Below are positions 16,456 through 25,016 of a stretch of DNA of 64,000 nucleotides, in pieces. Positions within the stretch are counted from its first letter, which is position 1; each line of letters begins with the position of its first letter. The notes under the pieces were generated by a model that saw nothing but the letters and a program-made list of their open reading frames with translations, made no database searches and was not told the origin of the DNA. The DNA is from Kitasatospora sp. NBC_01246. Lineage in GTDB: Bacteria; Actinomycetota; Actinomycetes; Streptomycetales; Streptomycetaceae. Where the stretch lies: assembly GCF_036226505.1 (NCBI RefSeq), contig NZ_CP108484.1, forward strand, positions 1,054,001-1,118,000, read 5' to 3'. A program made the position numbers and the translations under genes.

Positions 16456-17276
16456 GCGTCTGGCTGCCGACCGCCCCCTGCACGCCGGAGACCTGCCTGA
16501 CCGAGGCTGCCCCCGTGGTGGCGCTCCCCCGGCGGATCCTGCGCCTCGGCGCGTTCCTGGTCGTGCTGGTGGCGGGCCTCGCGCTCACCCCGTCGGTCCG
16601 GGCCCTGCCCGGGGGCCCTCGCGACGCGCTGGTCCGGTTCTGGGCACGCACCCTGCTCCGCGCGCTCGGGGTCACCGCCCGGATCGCGCCGCCCCCGGCC
16701 TGCGGCGGCGGGGTGCTGGTGGTGGCCAACCACGTCTCGTGGCTGGACATCCCGCTGATCGCGGCCGGCCGGCCCGGCCGCTCGCTGGCCAAGACCGAAG
16801 TCCGGCAGTGGCCGGTGCTCGGCCCGCTGGTGGCCTGGGGCGGCACCGTCTTCCTCGACCGCGACCGGCTGCGCACCCTCCCCGGCACGGTCGCCGCGGT
16901 CACCGAACTGCTGCGCGCGGGACGGCCCGTGGTCGTCTTCCCCGAGGGGTCGACCTGGTGCGGGCGGGAGAGCGGCCGGTTCCGCCCGGCGCTCTTCGAG
17001 GCCGCCGTCCAGTCCGGTGCTCCCGTGCAGCCGGTGACGGTCCGCTACCGGCTCGCGGACGGGCGGGCGACCAACGCGCCGGCCTTCGTCGGCGAGGACG
17101 GCCTGCTCGCCTCGATCGCCCGGGTGGTGTCGGTCCGTGGACTGGTGGCCGAGGTGACCTTCCTTCCCGCGATCCCGGCACCCGCGGTCCGGACCGGTCA
17201 GCCGGCGGACCGGCGGCAGCCGCGCCGGGAGCTGGCCCGTGCCGCCCAGGCGGCCGTGGAGGCGACCGGCCGGTGA
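16452..17276 (+). CDS. olsA: OlsA-type 1-acyl transferase (PlsC family)
   Basis: 274 residues, GTG at 16452 inside the olsB stop (translational coupling). An N-terminal membrane helix (GAFLVVLVAGLALTPSV, about residues 35-52) anchors it. PlsC motifs are intact: NHVSWLD (HX4D acyltransferase pair), then FLDRDRLRTL, and VVFPEGST in the second substrate motif. It should add the second, ester-linked acyl chain to lyso-ornithine lipid at the membrane. Ornithine lipid replaces phospholipid under phosphate limitation in several bacteria; no Pho box was recognised here. A stop-codon-spanning tandem repeat follows. Confidence 0.85.
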   Translation: MSVWLPTAPCTPETCLTEAAPVVALPRRILRLGAFLVVLVAGLALTPSVRALPGGPRDALVRFWARTLLRALGVTARIAPPPACGGGVLVVANHVSWLDIPLIAAGRPGRSLAKTEVRQWPVLGPLVAWGGTVFLDRDRLRTLPGTVAAVTELLRAGRPVVVFPEGSTWCGRESGRFRPALFEAAVQSGAPVQPVTVRYRLADGRATNAPAFVGEDGLLASIARVVSVRGLVAEVTFLPAIPAPAVRTGQPADRRQPRRELARAAQAAVEATGR

Positions 17277-17331
17277 GTGCCCGTTGGTGACTGCCCGTTG
17301 TGAGCACCCGCTGTGAGTGCCCGCTGGTGAG
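17273..17331 (+). repeat. Imperfect 13-14 bp tandem repeat at the end of olsA
   Basis: Four copies of GTGAGTGCCCGTTG-like units (17273-17286, 17287-17299, 17300-17312, 17313-17326) plus a partial fifth. The first unit contains the olsA stop codon. It looks like slippage expansion; no coding role is seen. The rest of the 17277-17577 gap holds no gene. Confidence 0.75.
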
Positions 17332-17577
17332 TCAGACCGGTGGGGTCGGTGCGGCCGGGTGCCCGCGGCGGATGCCCGTCGTGCCCGGCGCCGCCCGGTG
17401 ATCGACGGGCGGTGGGCCGGGCGAGTAGCCTCACGGCATCCGCCCGTCCACCACGGCTCGCCGCCGTCGACCGCCGTGCCACACCGTCCGACTCCCCTGC
17501 GACCGGCAGCCGTTCCACGGGACCGCCCCCGCCCGCCGCCGGGGTCGGCCGACGCCACGCCCAGGAGGACTCCCGCC

Positions 17578-18546
17578 GTGCCCGAGCTGTACCCGATCGG
17601 CAAGCCCTACGCGCAAGGACTCCTGGAGGTCGGCGACGGCCAGCGAATCTACTGGGAGGCCTCGGGCAACCCCGCCGGCAAGCCGGCCGTCGTGGTGCAC
17701 GGCGGGCCGGGCTCCGGCCACAGTCCGAAGAACCGGCGCTGCTTCGACCCCGAGCGCTACCACCTGGTGCTGTTCGACCAGCGCGGGTGCGGACGGAGCC
17801 TGCCGCACGCCGCCGACCCGACGACCGGTCTGGAACACAACACCACCGCCCATCTGATCGCCGACATGGAACGGCTTCGCGAACACCTGGGCATCGAGAA
17901 GTGGCTGCTGTACGGCGGCTCCTGGGGCTCGACCCTGATCCTCGCCTACGCGCAGACCCACCCCGAGCGGGTCTCGGAGATCGTGATCTGCGGGGTGACC
18001 ATGACCCGCCCCGAGGAGACCGACTGGCTGTACCGCGGCGTGGGCCGGCTGCTGCCGGGCCCCTGGGAGGCGTTCCGCGACGGGCTGCCGCCCGCCGAAC
18101 GGGACGGCGACCTGGTGGCCGCGTACAGCCGGCTGCTGAACAGCCCCGACGAGGCCGTCCGCCGCAAGGCCGCACGGGACTGGGCGACCTGGGAGGACGC
18201 GGTGATCGCGCACGAGTCGCTGGGGAAACCGAACGCCTACTCCGACCGCCCGGACGACGCCTTGATGGCGTTCACCCGGATCACCGCGCACTATTTCGCG
18301 CACGACGCCTTCCTGGAGGACGGCCGACTCCTGCGCGACGCCGGACGGCTGGCCGGGATCCCGGGCGTCCTGATCCACGGCCGGCTGGACCTCGGATCGC
18401 CGCTGAAGACCGCCTGGGAACTGGCGAAGGCTTGGCCGGACGCTGAGTTGACGGTCATCCAGGACTCCGGCCACACCGGGAGCCCCGCCATGGGCGAGGC
18501 GGTGTTCGCAGCCATCGAACGGTTCGCCGGACCCGCCCGGAACTGA
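17578..18546 (+). CDS. pip: Prolyl iminopeptidase (S33)
   Basis: 322 residues. GTG at 17578 follows AGGAGG by nine bases. The family opening YPIGKPYAQGLLEVGDGQRIYWE is nearly consensus. HGGPGSG supplies the oxyanion hole, GGSWGSTL the nucleophile Ser, HGRLDLGSP the Asp and SGHTG the His. The alpha/beta hydrolase cuts N-terminal proline from peptides in the cytoplasm. Length is normal for the family and no signal peptide is present. A hairpin terminator lies 20 bp past the stop, so the gene is probably monocistronic. Confidence 0.9.
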   Translation: MPELYPIGKPYAQGLLEVGDGQRIYWEASGNPAGKPAVVVHGGPGSGHSPKNRRCFDPERYHLVLFDQRGCGRSLPHAADPTTGLEHNTTAHLIADMERLREHLGIEKWLLYGGSWGSTLILAYAQTHPERVSEIVICGVTMTRPEETDWLYRGVGRLLPGPWEAFRDGLPPAERDGDLVAAYSRLLNSPDEAVRRKAARDWATWEDAVIAHESLGKPNAYSDRPDDALMAFTRITAHYFAHDAFLEDGRLLRDAGRLAGIPGVLIHGRLDLGSPLKTAWELAKAWPDAELTVIQDSGHTGSPAMGEAVFAAIERFAGPARN

Positions 18547-18565
18547 CCACGACGGCTCGCTCCGG

Positions 18566-18590
18566 CCGTCTCGTGCCGGCGGCGAGACGG
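18566..18590 (+). terminator. Hairpin terminator after pip
   Basis: CCGTCTCG (18566-18573) and CGAGACGG (18583-18590) pair perfectly around a 9-base loop, 20 bp after the pip stop. Confidence 0.55.
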
Positions 18591-18727
18591 TCCGCCGGCC
18601 CGACCGGGAGTCGGACCTGCGGCGAGACCGAGACGGTGGAGTTGCCCGGCCGTTGCCCGGCCGGGGGCCGTCCGGGCCCGGTCGGCCGTGTGCCCAAGGG
18701 CCGCTCCCGGCCGCCCGATCGGGCCCC

Positions 18728-18733
18728 TACGAT
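18728..18733 (+). promoter_or_regulatory. -10 box of a leaderless transcript
   Basis: TACGAT lies exactly six bases before the ATG at 18740, and no ribosome site is present. This spacing puts the transcription start at the A of ATG, as in actinobacterial leaderless mRNAs. Confidence 0.55.
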
Positions 18734-18739
18734 ACGAGC

Positions 18740-19741
18740 ATGATCGCCTATGCCCCCGCGGCCCTGTTCTTCGTCCTGTGCGGGATCGGGGTGCTCCGTG
18801 ACCGACGCCGATTCAGCAACGCCGTCCTGCTCGGCATAGCCGTCTCCTTTCTCGCCCTGGCGCTGCTCGCCGAGTTGCGCAAGGCCCCGACACTGGTCGC
18901 CGAGGTGGCAGCCGTCGCCATCATCCTGCTGCCGGCGGTCGGAACGCTGGCGCTGGTCGGCTTCCTGATCGCCAACGGCCTGACGATGGTCCGCAAGGAG
19001 GGCAGACGGCCGGCCAATCTGCTGTCCCTGCTCGCGGGCCTCGGCATCCTCTCCGTGATCAGCCTGCTCGTCGCCGCCGTGGTGACCCGCTCGTACCGGC
19101 TGGGGGTCCTCGCCGGCACCGCCGTGCTGGTGGTCGGTTACATCTCCTTCCTGTTCGTCTGCTTCGTGGGCTACGCCTTCCTGTACGGCCGCCACCGCCC
19201 CCGCCGGGACGTCGACTTCGTCGTGGTGCTCGGCTCGGGCCTGATCGGCGGCGACCGGGTGCCGCCGCTGCTGGCGAGCCGGCTGAACCGGGGCCGTGAG
19301 GTGTACGAGAAGCAGGCCGCTCGCGGCAACCCACCGGTGCTGATCACCTCGGGTGGCCAGGGACCGGACGAGAAGCTGCCCGAGTCCCACGCGATGGCCG
19401 ACTACCTCGTGCAGCGCGGCTTCCCCGAGGCACACCTCGTGCGTGAGGAGCACTCGCGCACGACGGAGGAGAACCTGCTCTTCTCCAGGGCGATCATGGA
19501 GCAGGCCAAGCCCGGGTACCGCTGCGTGATCGTCACCAACAACTTCCACGCGTTCCGTGCCGCGCTGACGGCCCGTAAGGCGGGTGTGACCGGGCAGGTC
19601 TTCGGCTCCCCCACCGCGGCGTACTACTGGCCGAGCGCGACGATCCGGGAGTTCGCCGCCGTCTTCCTCTCCCACAAGCTGATCAACTTCGGTATCTGCG
19701 GCTTCCTCGCGCTGTGCGGAGTGCTCGCCGCCGCGCTCTGA
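18740..19741 (+). CDS. YdcF/SanA-family (DUF218) membrane protein
   Basis: 333 residues. The N-terminal half has about five membrane helices (roughly residues 3-22, 28-47, 54-82, 94-115, 121-146). The C-terminal half is the DUF218 fold: VVVLGSGLIGG, ITSGGQGPDE, ESHAMADYL, then TTEENLLFS and VTNNFHAFRA. A last hydrophobic helix ends the protein. Family members (SanA, ElyC, YdcF) act in envelope maintenance and vancomycin or detergent tolerance by a poorly defined mechanism. Expression is probably from a leaderless transcript. Confidence 0.85.
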   Translation: MIAYAPAALFFVLCGIGVLRDRRRFSNAVLLGIAVSFLALALLAELRKAPTLVAEVAAVAIILLPAVGTLALVGFLIANGLTMVRKEGRRPANLLSLLAGLGILSVISLLVAAVVTRSYRLGVLAGTAVLVVGYISFLFVCFVGYAFLYGRHRPRRDVDFVVVLGSGLIGGDRVPPLLASRLNRGREVYEKQAARGNPPVLITSGGQGPDEKLPESHAMADYLVQRGFPEAHLVREEHSRTTEENLLFSRAIMEQAKPGYRCVIVTNNFHAFRAALTARKAGVTGQVFGSPTAAYYWPSATIREFAAVFLSHKLINFGICGFLALCGVLAAAL

Positions 19742-19764
19742 CGCACCGGGCACCCCGTCCTTCC

Positions 19765-19804
19765 GGGCCCCGGCCGCCAGAACCCGGGGAAACGGCCCGG
19801 GCCC
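19765..19804. terminator. Bidirectional hairpin between convergent genes
   Basis: GGGCCCCGGCCG (19765-19776) pairs with CGGCCCGGGCCC (19793-19804) with one mismatch, between the YdcF-like and thioesterase stops. Confidence 0.55.
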
Positions 19805-19810
19805 GCCATG

Positions 19811-20353
19811 TCATGCCGTCGGACGCGGCGCCAGGACCGCACAGGTGGTCGTCCCGTGCGCGTACAGCTTGCCGTCCTCCACGCCGACCACCCGCGCCTC
19901 CGCCGTCGCGAGGGTACGGCCGACGTGCAGCGCCACGGCCTCGCACCGCAGCTTCCCCGAGTCGGCGAACACCGGGCGCACCATGTGCACGTTCAGCTGG
20001 GTCGTGGTGTAGGCCGTGCCGGCGGGCAGTCGGCTCATCACGGCGCAGCCGAGCGCCGAGTCGAGCAGGGTGGCGAGGTAGCCGCCGTGCACGGTGTTCA
20101 TCGGGTTGAAGAGATGCTCGCCGACCTCGCCCTCGAAGACCGCTGTGCCCGGCCCGGCCTCGACCAGTCCGAAGCCCAGGGTGCTGGCGATCGGCGGAGC
20201 CTGGATCCGTCCCGCGATCATCTCCTGCAGGATCTCCTCCCCGGTGAGGTGCGGGAACGCGGAGACCGGCGGTCCGGCCTGCCAGTGGTGGGTACGGCTG
20301 TGCGACGCCTTGTCCGGCACGGTCTGCTCTCCCTGGAATCCATACGTGGTCAT
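19811..20353 (-). CDS. PaaI-type hotdog thioesterase
   Basis: 180 residues starting MTTYGFQGEQTV at 20353. After about 35 variable residues, the hotdog domain shows LGFGLVEAGPGTAVFEGEV, the signature FNPMNTVHGGYLATLLDSALG (Asn and Asp positions of the PaaI/YdiI active site) and a closing LATAEARVVGVEDGKLYAHGTTTCAV. It should hydrolyse an acyl- or aryl-CoA thioester in the cytoplasm; the substrate is not predictable. The start lacks a strong ribosome site, but upstream codons in frame look non-coding. Confidence 0.85.
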   Translation of the reverse strand: MTTYGFQGEQTVPDKASHSRTHHWQAGPPVSAFPHLTGEEILQEMIAGRIQAPPIASTLGFGLVEAGPGTAVFEGEVGEHLFNPMNTVHGGYLATLLDSALGCAVMSRLPAGTAYTTTQLNVHMVRPVFADSGKLRCEAVALHVGRTLATAEARVVGVEDGKLYAHGTTTCAVLAPRPTA

Positions 20354-20540
20354 GGGACCAACCTGCCCGGTCCGCCCGTCCGGCTCAACTGCGATTCGCA
20401 CTACGGAGCGGCTCCGCCCATGGCGGCACCGGCCATGACGGGCGCGCCGACAACGGGTGACCGTCACATGTCACCCGACGACCGGACGCGCCACGCTGCA
20501 CGGCAGTCCACCGAACTCCGCCCCCACCCAGGAGTCCTCC

Positions 20541-22229
20541 ATGGTTCTGCTGCCCGTGCGCGTGTCGACCGCGCCCGCCGTGACCGCCCCGTCCACCGCG
20601 CTCGTCCCACCGACTGGATCCGACGTGCCCGGATCCAGCGCACCCGGATCCAGCGCGCCCGGTACCACTGAGACCGGGACCGCCCGCCCCGTGCCCGTCG
20701 CCGGACCGGCCCGCCCGGGCCGGCGGCTCGCGCGCCGCGCCGCGGCTGCGCTGCTCGCGGCGCTGGCACTCGCCTCCACGGCACCGGCCTCCGCCGTCGC
20801 GGCCGCCACCCCGGGCCCCGGCCGTACCGCGGCCTCCGCGACTTCCGCCGCGCATGTGGCCGCCCCTGCCGCTTCCACGGCGGGCGGGACCTTCCAACAG
20901 GTCACCGGGTTCGGTGGCAACCCCGGGAACCTGGCGATGTTCTCCTACACCCCGGCAGGCCTGCCGACCGGCGCACCGCTGGTGGTCGCGCTGCACGGCT
21001 GCACCCAGACAGCCACCGACTACTACCGCAACTCCGGCTGGACCACCCTGGCCGACCGGTACGGCTTCGCGGTGGTGTTCCCGCAGACCGGCAGCGCCAA
21101 CAACGCCCTCTCCTGCTTCAGCTGGTTCGACGCCGCCAAGGACAGCCGGGGCGCGGGCGAGGCCGAATCGGTGTCCGAAATGGTCACCGAAGCCCGGGCC
21201 CTGTACGGCTCCGACGGGCGCCGGGTGTTCGTCACGGGCCTCTCGGCCGGCGGCGGTATGGCGGCCGACCTGCTGGCCGACTACCCGGACGTGTTCGCGG
21301 GCGGGGCGATCGACTCCGGCCTGCCGGCGCACTGCGCCACCACCCAGGCCGCCGCCTCGGGGTGCCAGAACAACGACCAGCGGCTCACCCCGGCCCAATG
21401 GGGCGACCGAGTCCGCCGGGCGTACCCGGGCCACAGCGGGCCGTGGCCCCGAGTGGCGATCTGGCAGGGCACCGCGGACACCACCGTCAGGCCCGTGAAC
21501 GGCACCGAGCTGCGGGACCAGTGGACGGATGTGTGGAGCATCGGCCAGAGCGCCTCCGCCACCCGGAACCTGCCGGGTGGGACCACCGAGTCCGTCTACA
21601 ACGACGCGAGCGGCCGGCCCGCCGTGGCGCTCTACTCCGTCGCGGGGATGGGTCACGGACTCGCGGTCGACCCGGGCCCGGGGGCGGACCAGTGCGGGGC
21701 CGGCGGCGCCTACTTCCTCGACACGATCTGCTCCAGCTACTACACCGCGCGGTTCTGGGGCTTGGACGGCGGCGGCCCGGCCACGCCCTCGCTGCCCGCA
21801 CCGGCGGGCCTGACCGCGACCGCCACCGGCCAGGACTCGATCGCGCTCGGCTGGCAGGCCGTCACCGGTGCCGCGTCGTACGTGCTGTACCGGAACGGAA
21901 CGCGGGCGGCCGCCCCGGCCGGCACCTCGTACACCGACGGCGGCCTGAACCCCGGGGCCTCGTACACCTACACCGTGGCCGCCGTCGACGCGGCGGGCGC
22001 CGTGGGAGCCCGGTCGGCGGCGGTGACGGCGAGCACTCCCGGCGGCGCGCAGCAGTGCTTCACGGACAGCAACTACGACCAGGTGAAGGCGGGCCGTGCG
22101 ACCCAGGCCGGCGGCCTCACCTACGCCCTCGGCTCGGGGCAGGCCATGGGCCTCTGGAACACCTTCACGATCCACACGCTGAAGGAGACCGGGGCGGGCT
22201 ACTTCGTCCTCGCCGACGGGCAGTGCTGA
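20541..22229 (+). CDS. Secreted PHB-depolymerase-type esterase with Fn3 domain
   Basis: 562 residues; AGGAG six bases before ATG 20541. A long leader of about 60 residues, with GSSAP repeats, precedes a Sec-type signal (RRLARRAAAALLAALALASTAPASA). The catalytic domain (about 110-405) starts with NLAMFSYTP and VVALHGCTQTATDYY. GLSAGG is the nucleophile elbow, WQGTADTTVRP carries the Asp region and GMGHG the His. An Fn3 domain (about 412-495) and a 65-residue Cys-containing C-terminal domain (CFTDSNYDQV to ADGQC) follow. The latter resembles the C-terminal domain of short-chain-length depolymerases. The substrate could be polyhydroxybutyrate, acetylxylan or feruloyl esters. Confidence 0.82.
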   Translation: MVLLPVRVSTAPAVTAPSTALVPPTGSDVPGSSAPGSSAPGTTETGTARPVPVAGPARPGRRLARRAAAALLAALALASTAPASAVAAATPGPGRTAASATSAAHVAAPAASTAGGTFQQVTGFGGNPGNLAMFSYTPAGLPTGAPLVVALHGCTQTATDYYRNSGWTTLADRYGFAVVFPQTGSANNALSCFSWFDAAKDSRGAGEAESVSEMVTEARALYGSDGRRVFVTGLSAGGGMAADLLADYPDVFAGGAIDSGLPAHCATTQAAASGCQNNDQRLTPAQWGDRVRRAYPGHSGPWPRVAIWQGTADTTVRPVNGTELRDQWTDVWSIGQSASATRNLPGGTTESVYNDASGRPAVALYSVAGMGHGLAVDPGPGADQCGAGGAYFLDTICSSYYTARFWGLDGGGPATPSLPAPAGLTATATGQDSIALGWQAVTGAASYVLYRNGTRAAAPAGTSYTDGGLNPGASYTYTVAAVDAAGAVGARSAAVTASTPGGAQQCFTDSNYDQVKAGRATQAGGLTYALGSGQAMGLWNTFTIHTLKETGAGYFVLADGQC

Positions 22230-22366
22230 CCCGCAACCGGCCGCGAGTCGGCCCCGGCACGGGCCCTGATGCGGCCCCCGACTCCGGGCCGGGCCCGCGT
22301 GGCAGCGGTGTCCGGCCACCGTGCCACCGCCGGTGGGCCGGCCTCCGCCCAACCTTCTGAGCTTCC

Positions 22367-23248
22367 TCATCCGTGCTCCTCTCCGGGGCGCAGACCGGCG
22401 AACAGGTCGGACTCGGGGAGGACCGTCTCCACCAGGCTCCGGGCCAGGTGGTAGTCCTCCGTCGGCCAGACCTCGCGCTCGATCTCACGCGGGTGTGCCA
22501 TGAACCCGGTGCCGGGCTGTATCTGGGTGGCGTGCGCGAGCAGGGCGGCGTCCCGTACGGCGAACTGCTCGGCGCAGCGGATCCGGGTGGTGGTGGCGAG
22601 GGCGGGCGGGGCGTCGGGCCAGCCGGCCAGCACCTCGCCCATGGCCGAGTCGACGCCGCGCACCGTCATCGCGTCGTGCATGGTCTGGAACCAGGCCCGG
22701 GAGAGCGCCAGGTGGTAGTAGAGCTTGGCCGCCTGCCACGGCTCGCCCGCCTCCGGAGAGCGGTCGGGGTCGGCCGCGCCCTCGACCGCCTCAACGGTGA
22801 CCCGATGGGTCATCACATGGTCGGGGTGCGGGTAGCCGCCCGTCTCGTCGTAGGTGACGACGACGTGGGGGCGGAACTCGCGGATCAGCGTGATCAGCGG
22901 CTCGGCGGCGACGGCGGGCGGCAGGAGCGCGAAGCAGCCGTCGGGCAGTGGCTCGCCGGGGCCCGGTAGCCCGGAGTCGGTGAAGCCCAGGAAGCGCTGG
23001 CCGACACCGAGGATCTCGCGTGCGGCGGCCATCTCCTCGCGCCGGATCCGGGTCAGCTCGGCCCTGGTCCCGGGCCGGTCGAGTGCCGGGTTGAGCACCG
23101 AGCCGCGCTCGCCGCCGGTGCACGTCGCGACCATGACGTCCACCCCCTGGGCGGCGTAGCGGGCGAGGGTGGCCGCCCCCTTGCTGGACTCGTCGTCGGG
23201 GTGGGCGTGCACGGTCAGCAGCCGGAGTGCGGAGGGGTGAGTGAACAT
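22367..23248 (-). CDS. mca: Mycothiol S-conjugate amidase
   Basis: 293 residues. ATG 23248 is chosen because GAAGG lies nine bases upstream. The PIG-L deacetylase fold opens with LTVHAHPDDESSKGAAT, where His-Pro-Asp-Asp bind zinc and the SSKGA continuation is typical of Mca rather than MshB. The late HPDHVMTHR supplies the third ligand. It cleaves mycothiol S-conjugates of electrophiles and some antibiotics, releasing a mercapturic acid for export. It is divergent from a TetR regulator, with a palindrome inside its promoter spacer, which suggests drug- or electrophile-induced expression. Confidence 0.9.
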   Translation of the reverse strand: MFTHPSALRLLTVHAHPDDESSKGAATLARYAAQGVDVMVATCTGGERGSVLNPALDRPGTRAELTRIRREEMAAAREILGVGQRFLGFTDSGLPGPGEPLPDGCFALLPPAVAAEPLITLIREFRPHVVVTYDETGGYPHPDHVMTHRVTVEAVEGAADPDRSPEAGEPWQAAKLYYHLALSRAWFQTMHDAMTVRGVDSAMGEVLAGWPDAPPALATTTRIRCAEQFAVRDAALLAHATQIQPGTGFMAHPREIEREVWPTEDYHLARSLVETVLPESDLFAGLRPGEEHG

Positions 23249-23311
23249 GCGCGGTTCCTTCGGTCCGAGTGGCATCGAGCAGCGGTCCGGTCCGGTGGCC
23301 CGCCGGGAGAC

Positions 23312-23341
23312 AACTTAGGTCGGACCCATTGACTGGGTCAA
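23312..23341 (-). promoter_or_regulatory. mca promoter with internal TetR-type operator
   Basis: On the minus strand TTGACC (23336-23341) and TAAGTT (23312-23317) are 18 bases apart. The perfect inverted repeat GACCCA-N5-TGGGTC (23323-23339) lies largely inside that spacer, and a related GACCCAGTG occurs nearer the TetR gene. The divergent TetR regulator at 23389 is the likely ligand-responsive repressor. Confidence 0.6.
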
Positions 23342-23376
23342 GCCTAATTTCTGTACCCGACCCAGTGAATCTGCGC

Positions 23377-23382
23377 TACGCT
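23377..23382 (+). promoter_or_regulatory. -10 box for a leaderless tetR transcript
   Basis: TACGCT lies six bases before the ATG at 23389; no ribosome site is present. Confidence 0.45.
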
Positions 23383-23388
23383 CACGCC

Positions 23389-24033
23389 ATGACCGAGGGC
23401 ACCCCCAACCTGCGCGAGCTCAACAAGCGCCGCACCCGCGAGGCGATCTCGAACGCCGCCACGCGGCTCTTCATCGAGCACGGCTTCGACCGGACGACGA
23501 TCGCCGAGGTCGCGGTGGCCGCCGGGGTCGCCAAGATGACCGTCACCAACCACTTCCCGCGCAAGGAGGACCTCGTCCTCGACCTGCACCGGGAGATGAT
23601 CGCCGCCCAGGCCGAGGCGGTCGCCGGGCGCGCGCCCGGCGAGTCCGCGCTGGCGGCGCTGCGCCGCACCTGCCTCGCCTCGATCGACCGGCACGACCCG
23701 GCCCTCGGCTTCGCCGATCCGCCGTTCGCCCGCACCGTCATGGAGAGCCCCGCCCTGCTCGCCCGGCTGCGCGAGATCCACGAGCAGAGCGAGAACGCGC
23801 TCACCGCGGCCCTCGCCGAGGCCACCGACTCCCCACCGGGCGACCTCACCGCCAGACTCGCGGCCGGCCTGCTGGCGGCGATCCGCCGCGCGCTCTTCAC
23901 CGAGGTCTTCCGCCGCGTCCTGGCCGGCGAGGAGCACGAGGCGATATCGGCGGCCATCCGACCGTCCGCCGTCCGGGCCTTCGACCACCTGCGGAGCGCG
24001 CTCGACGGGTACGCCGTCCGGCCGACCGGCTGA
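23389..24033 (+). CDS. TetR-family transcriptional regulator
   Basis: 214 residues. The N-terminal TetR DNA-binding domain (about 10-60) is standard: RREAISNAATRLFIEHGFDRTTIAEV-like helices, then VAAGVAKMTVTNHFPRKEDL with the helix-turn-helix. The remainder is an all-helical ligand domain of the MftR-like C-terminal type (FEEVFRRVL-like end). It is divergent from mca across 140 bp containing a perfect palindrome, so autoregulation and control of mca are likely. The ligand is unknown; an electrophile or antibiotic would suit the mycothiol link. Confidence 0.88.
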   Translation: MTEGTPNLRELNKRRTREAISNAATRLFIEHGFDRTTIAEVAVAAGVAKMTVTNHFPRKEDLVLDLHREMIAAQAEAVAGRAPGESALAALRRTCLASIDRHDPALGFADPPFARTVMESPALLARLREIHEQSENALTAALAEATDSPPGDLTARLAAGLLAAIRRALFTEVFRRVLAGEEHEAISAAIRPSAVRAFDHLRSALDGYAVRPTG

Positions 24034-24183
24034 CGCGCCGCCACACACCGGGCGCGCCGACGACGGCATCCCCCGACCGGCCCGCTCGTCGTACAGGCAC
24101 ACCGGCACGGCGAAAAAGCGCAGGTCCCGACACTTGACGAAAGGTTGACTTGTTCACGGCAGAACGTTGGCGGGCCCCGACCC

Positions 24184-24189
24184 TATGGT
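24184..24189 (+). promoter_or_regulatory. -10 box of a leaderless transcript
   Basis: TATGGT lies exactly six bases before the ATG at 24196, with no ribosome site between. Confidence 0.5.
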
Positions 24190-24195
24190 CGGCGC

Positions 24196-24876
24196 ATGCC
24201 CCCACAGCCCATCGGGCGGACAGCCCTGCCCGTCCTGCCCTACCGCAAACCCACCCCCGGCCGGGACTACTGGGTGCTGGACAACGTGCTGCCCGATCCG
24301 GACGCGGTCCGCGAACGGTGCCTCGCCCGGGGCGACTGGACCGAGGGGTACCCCTACCGGCCCGAGACATGGCCCGGGCTGCGCACCATGCCCGGCCTGG
24401 AGCCGGCCGAGCTCGCCCGGGTGGAGGCACTGGTCCGCAGGACGACCGGTACCGCCAAGCTCTGGGTCCAGAGCACGCCCGGCGGCGGAACGCTCAACCA
24501 CAACTGCGTCCAACTGGTCGGCGCCGGCGAGTCGGAATCCCGCCCCCACACCGACTCCCGCGCGCTCTGCCGCTACGCGGCCGTCCTCTACCTCAGCCCC
24601 GGTGCCCCCAAGGAGGCCGGCACCAGCTTCTACCGACAGCAGTTCCCCGGCGGGCGCCTCGGCGGCAACCTCGTCGACGCACCGCACAACAACCTCGTCG
24701 AGGCGCTCGGCACGCGCCGCGTCCCGGGTGACGCCTTCACCGAGGACGTCCGCGTCCCCAACCGCTACAACCGGCTCCTGCTGTACCGCGCCAACCTGAT
24801 CCACAGTGCCACCGGCTACTACGGCATCCCGCTGGAGGAGCGGCGAATGACGGCCGTCTTCTTCTGGATGGCCTGA
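24196..24876 (+). CDS. DUF6445-like protein, possible 2-oxoglutarate/Fe(II) oxygenase fold
   Basis: 226 residues of probably cytoplasmic protein. Midway, RPHTDSRAL gives a His-x-Asp pair followed by RYAAVLYLSPG. About 75 residues later NRLLLYRANLIHSATGYYG supplies a candidate distal His, and the chain ends MTAVFFWMA. This H-x-D...H arrangement on a beta core is that of Fe(II)/2-oxoglutarate dioxygenases of the prolyl-hydroxylase type. The family (DUF6445) has no assigned reaction that I can recall. No partner gene is evident nearby. The start is set by the leaderless promoter. Confidence 0.6.
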   Translation: MPPQPIGRTALPVLPYRKPTPGRDYWVLDNVLPDPDAVRERCLARGDWTEGYPYRPETWPGLRTMPGLEPAELARVEALVRRTTGTAKLWVQSTPGGGTLNHNCVQLVGAGESESRPHTDSRALCRYAAVLYLSPGAPKEAGTSFYRQQFPGGRLGGNLVDAPHNNLVEALGTRRVPGDAFTEDVRVPNRYNRLLLYRANLIHSATGYYGIPLEERRMTAVFFWMA

Positions 24877-25016
24877 CCCCGGAGCGCCCTGGCACCGGGC
24901 CCCGGAGCGCCCGGCCCCGGATCCCTGACGCGACCCGTCCGTGCAGCTGAACCCCGGAGCACCGGCCCCGCCGCCCACCCTGGTTCACGGCACGCCCACC
25001 CGGGGAAACAGCGCTC

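Noticed and set aside
22230..22366. GGCCACCG...CGGTGGGCC stem between the esterase and mca
   Set aside because: The stem needs a bulge and several alternatives overlap; it is too weak to call a terminator.
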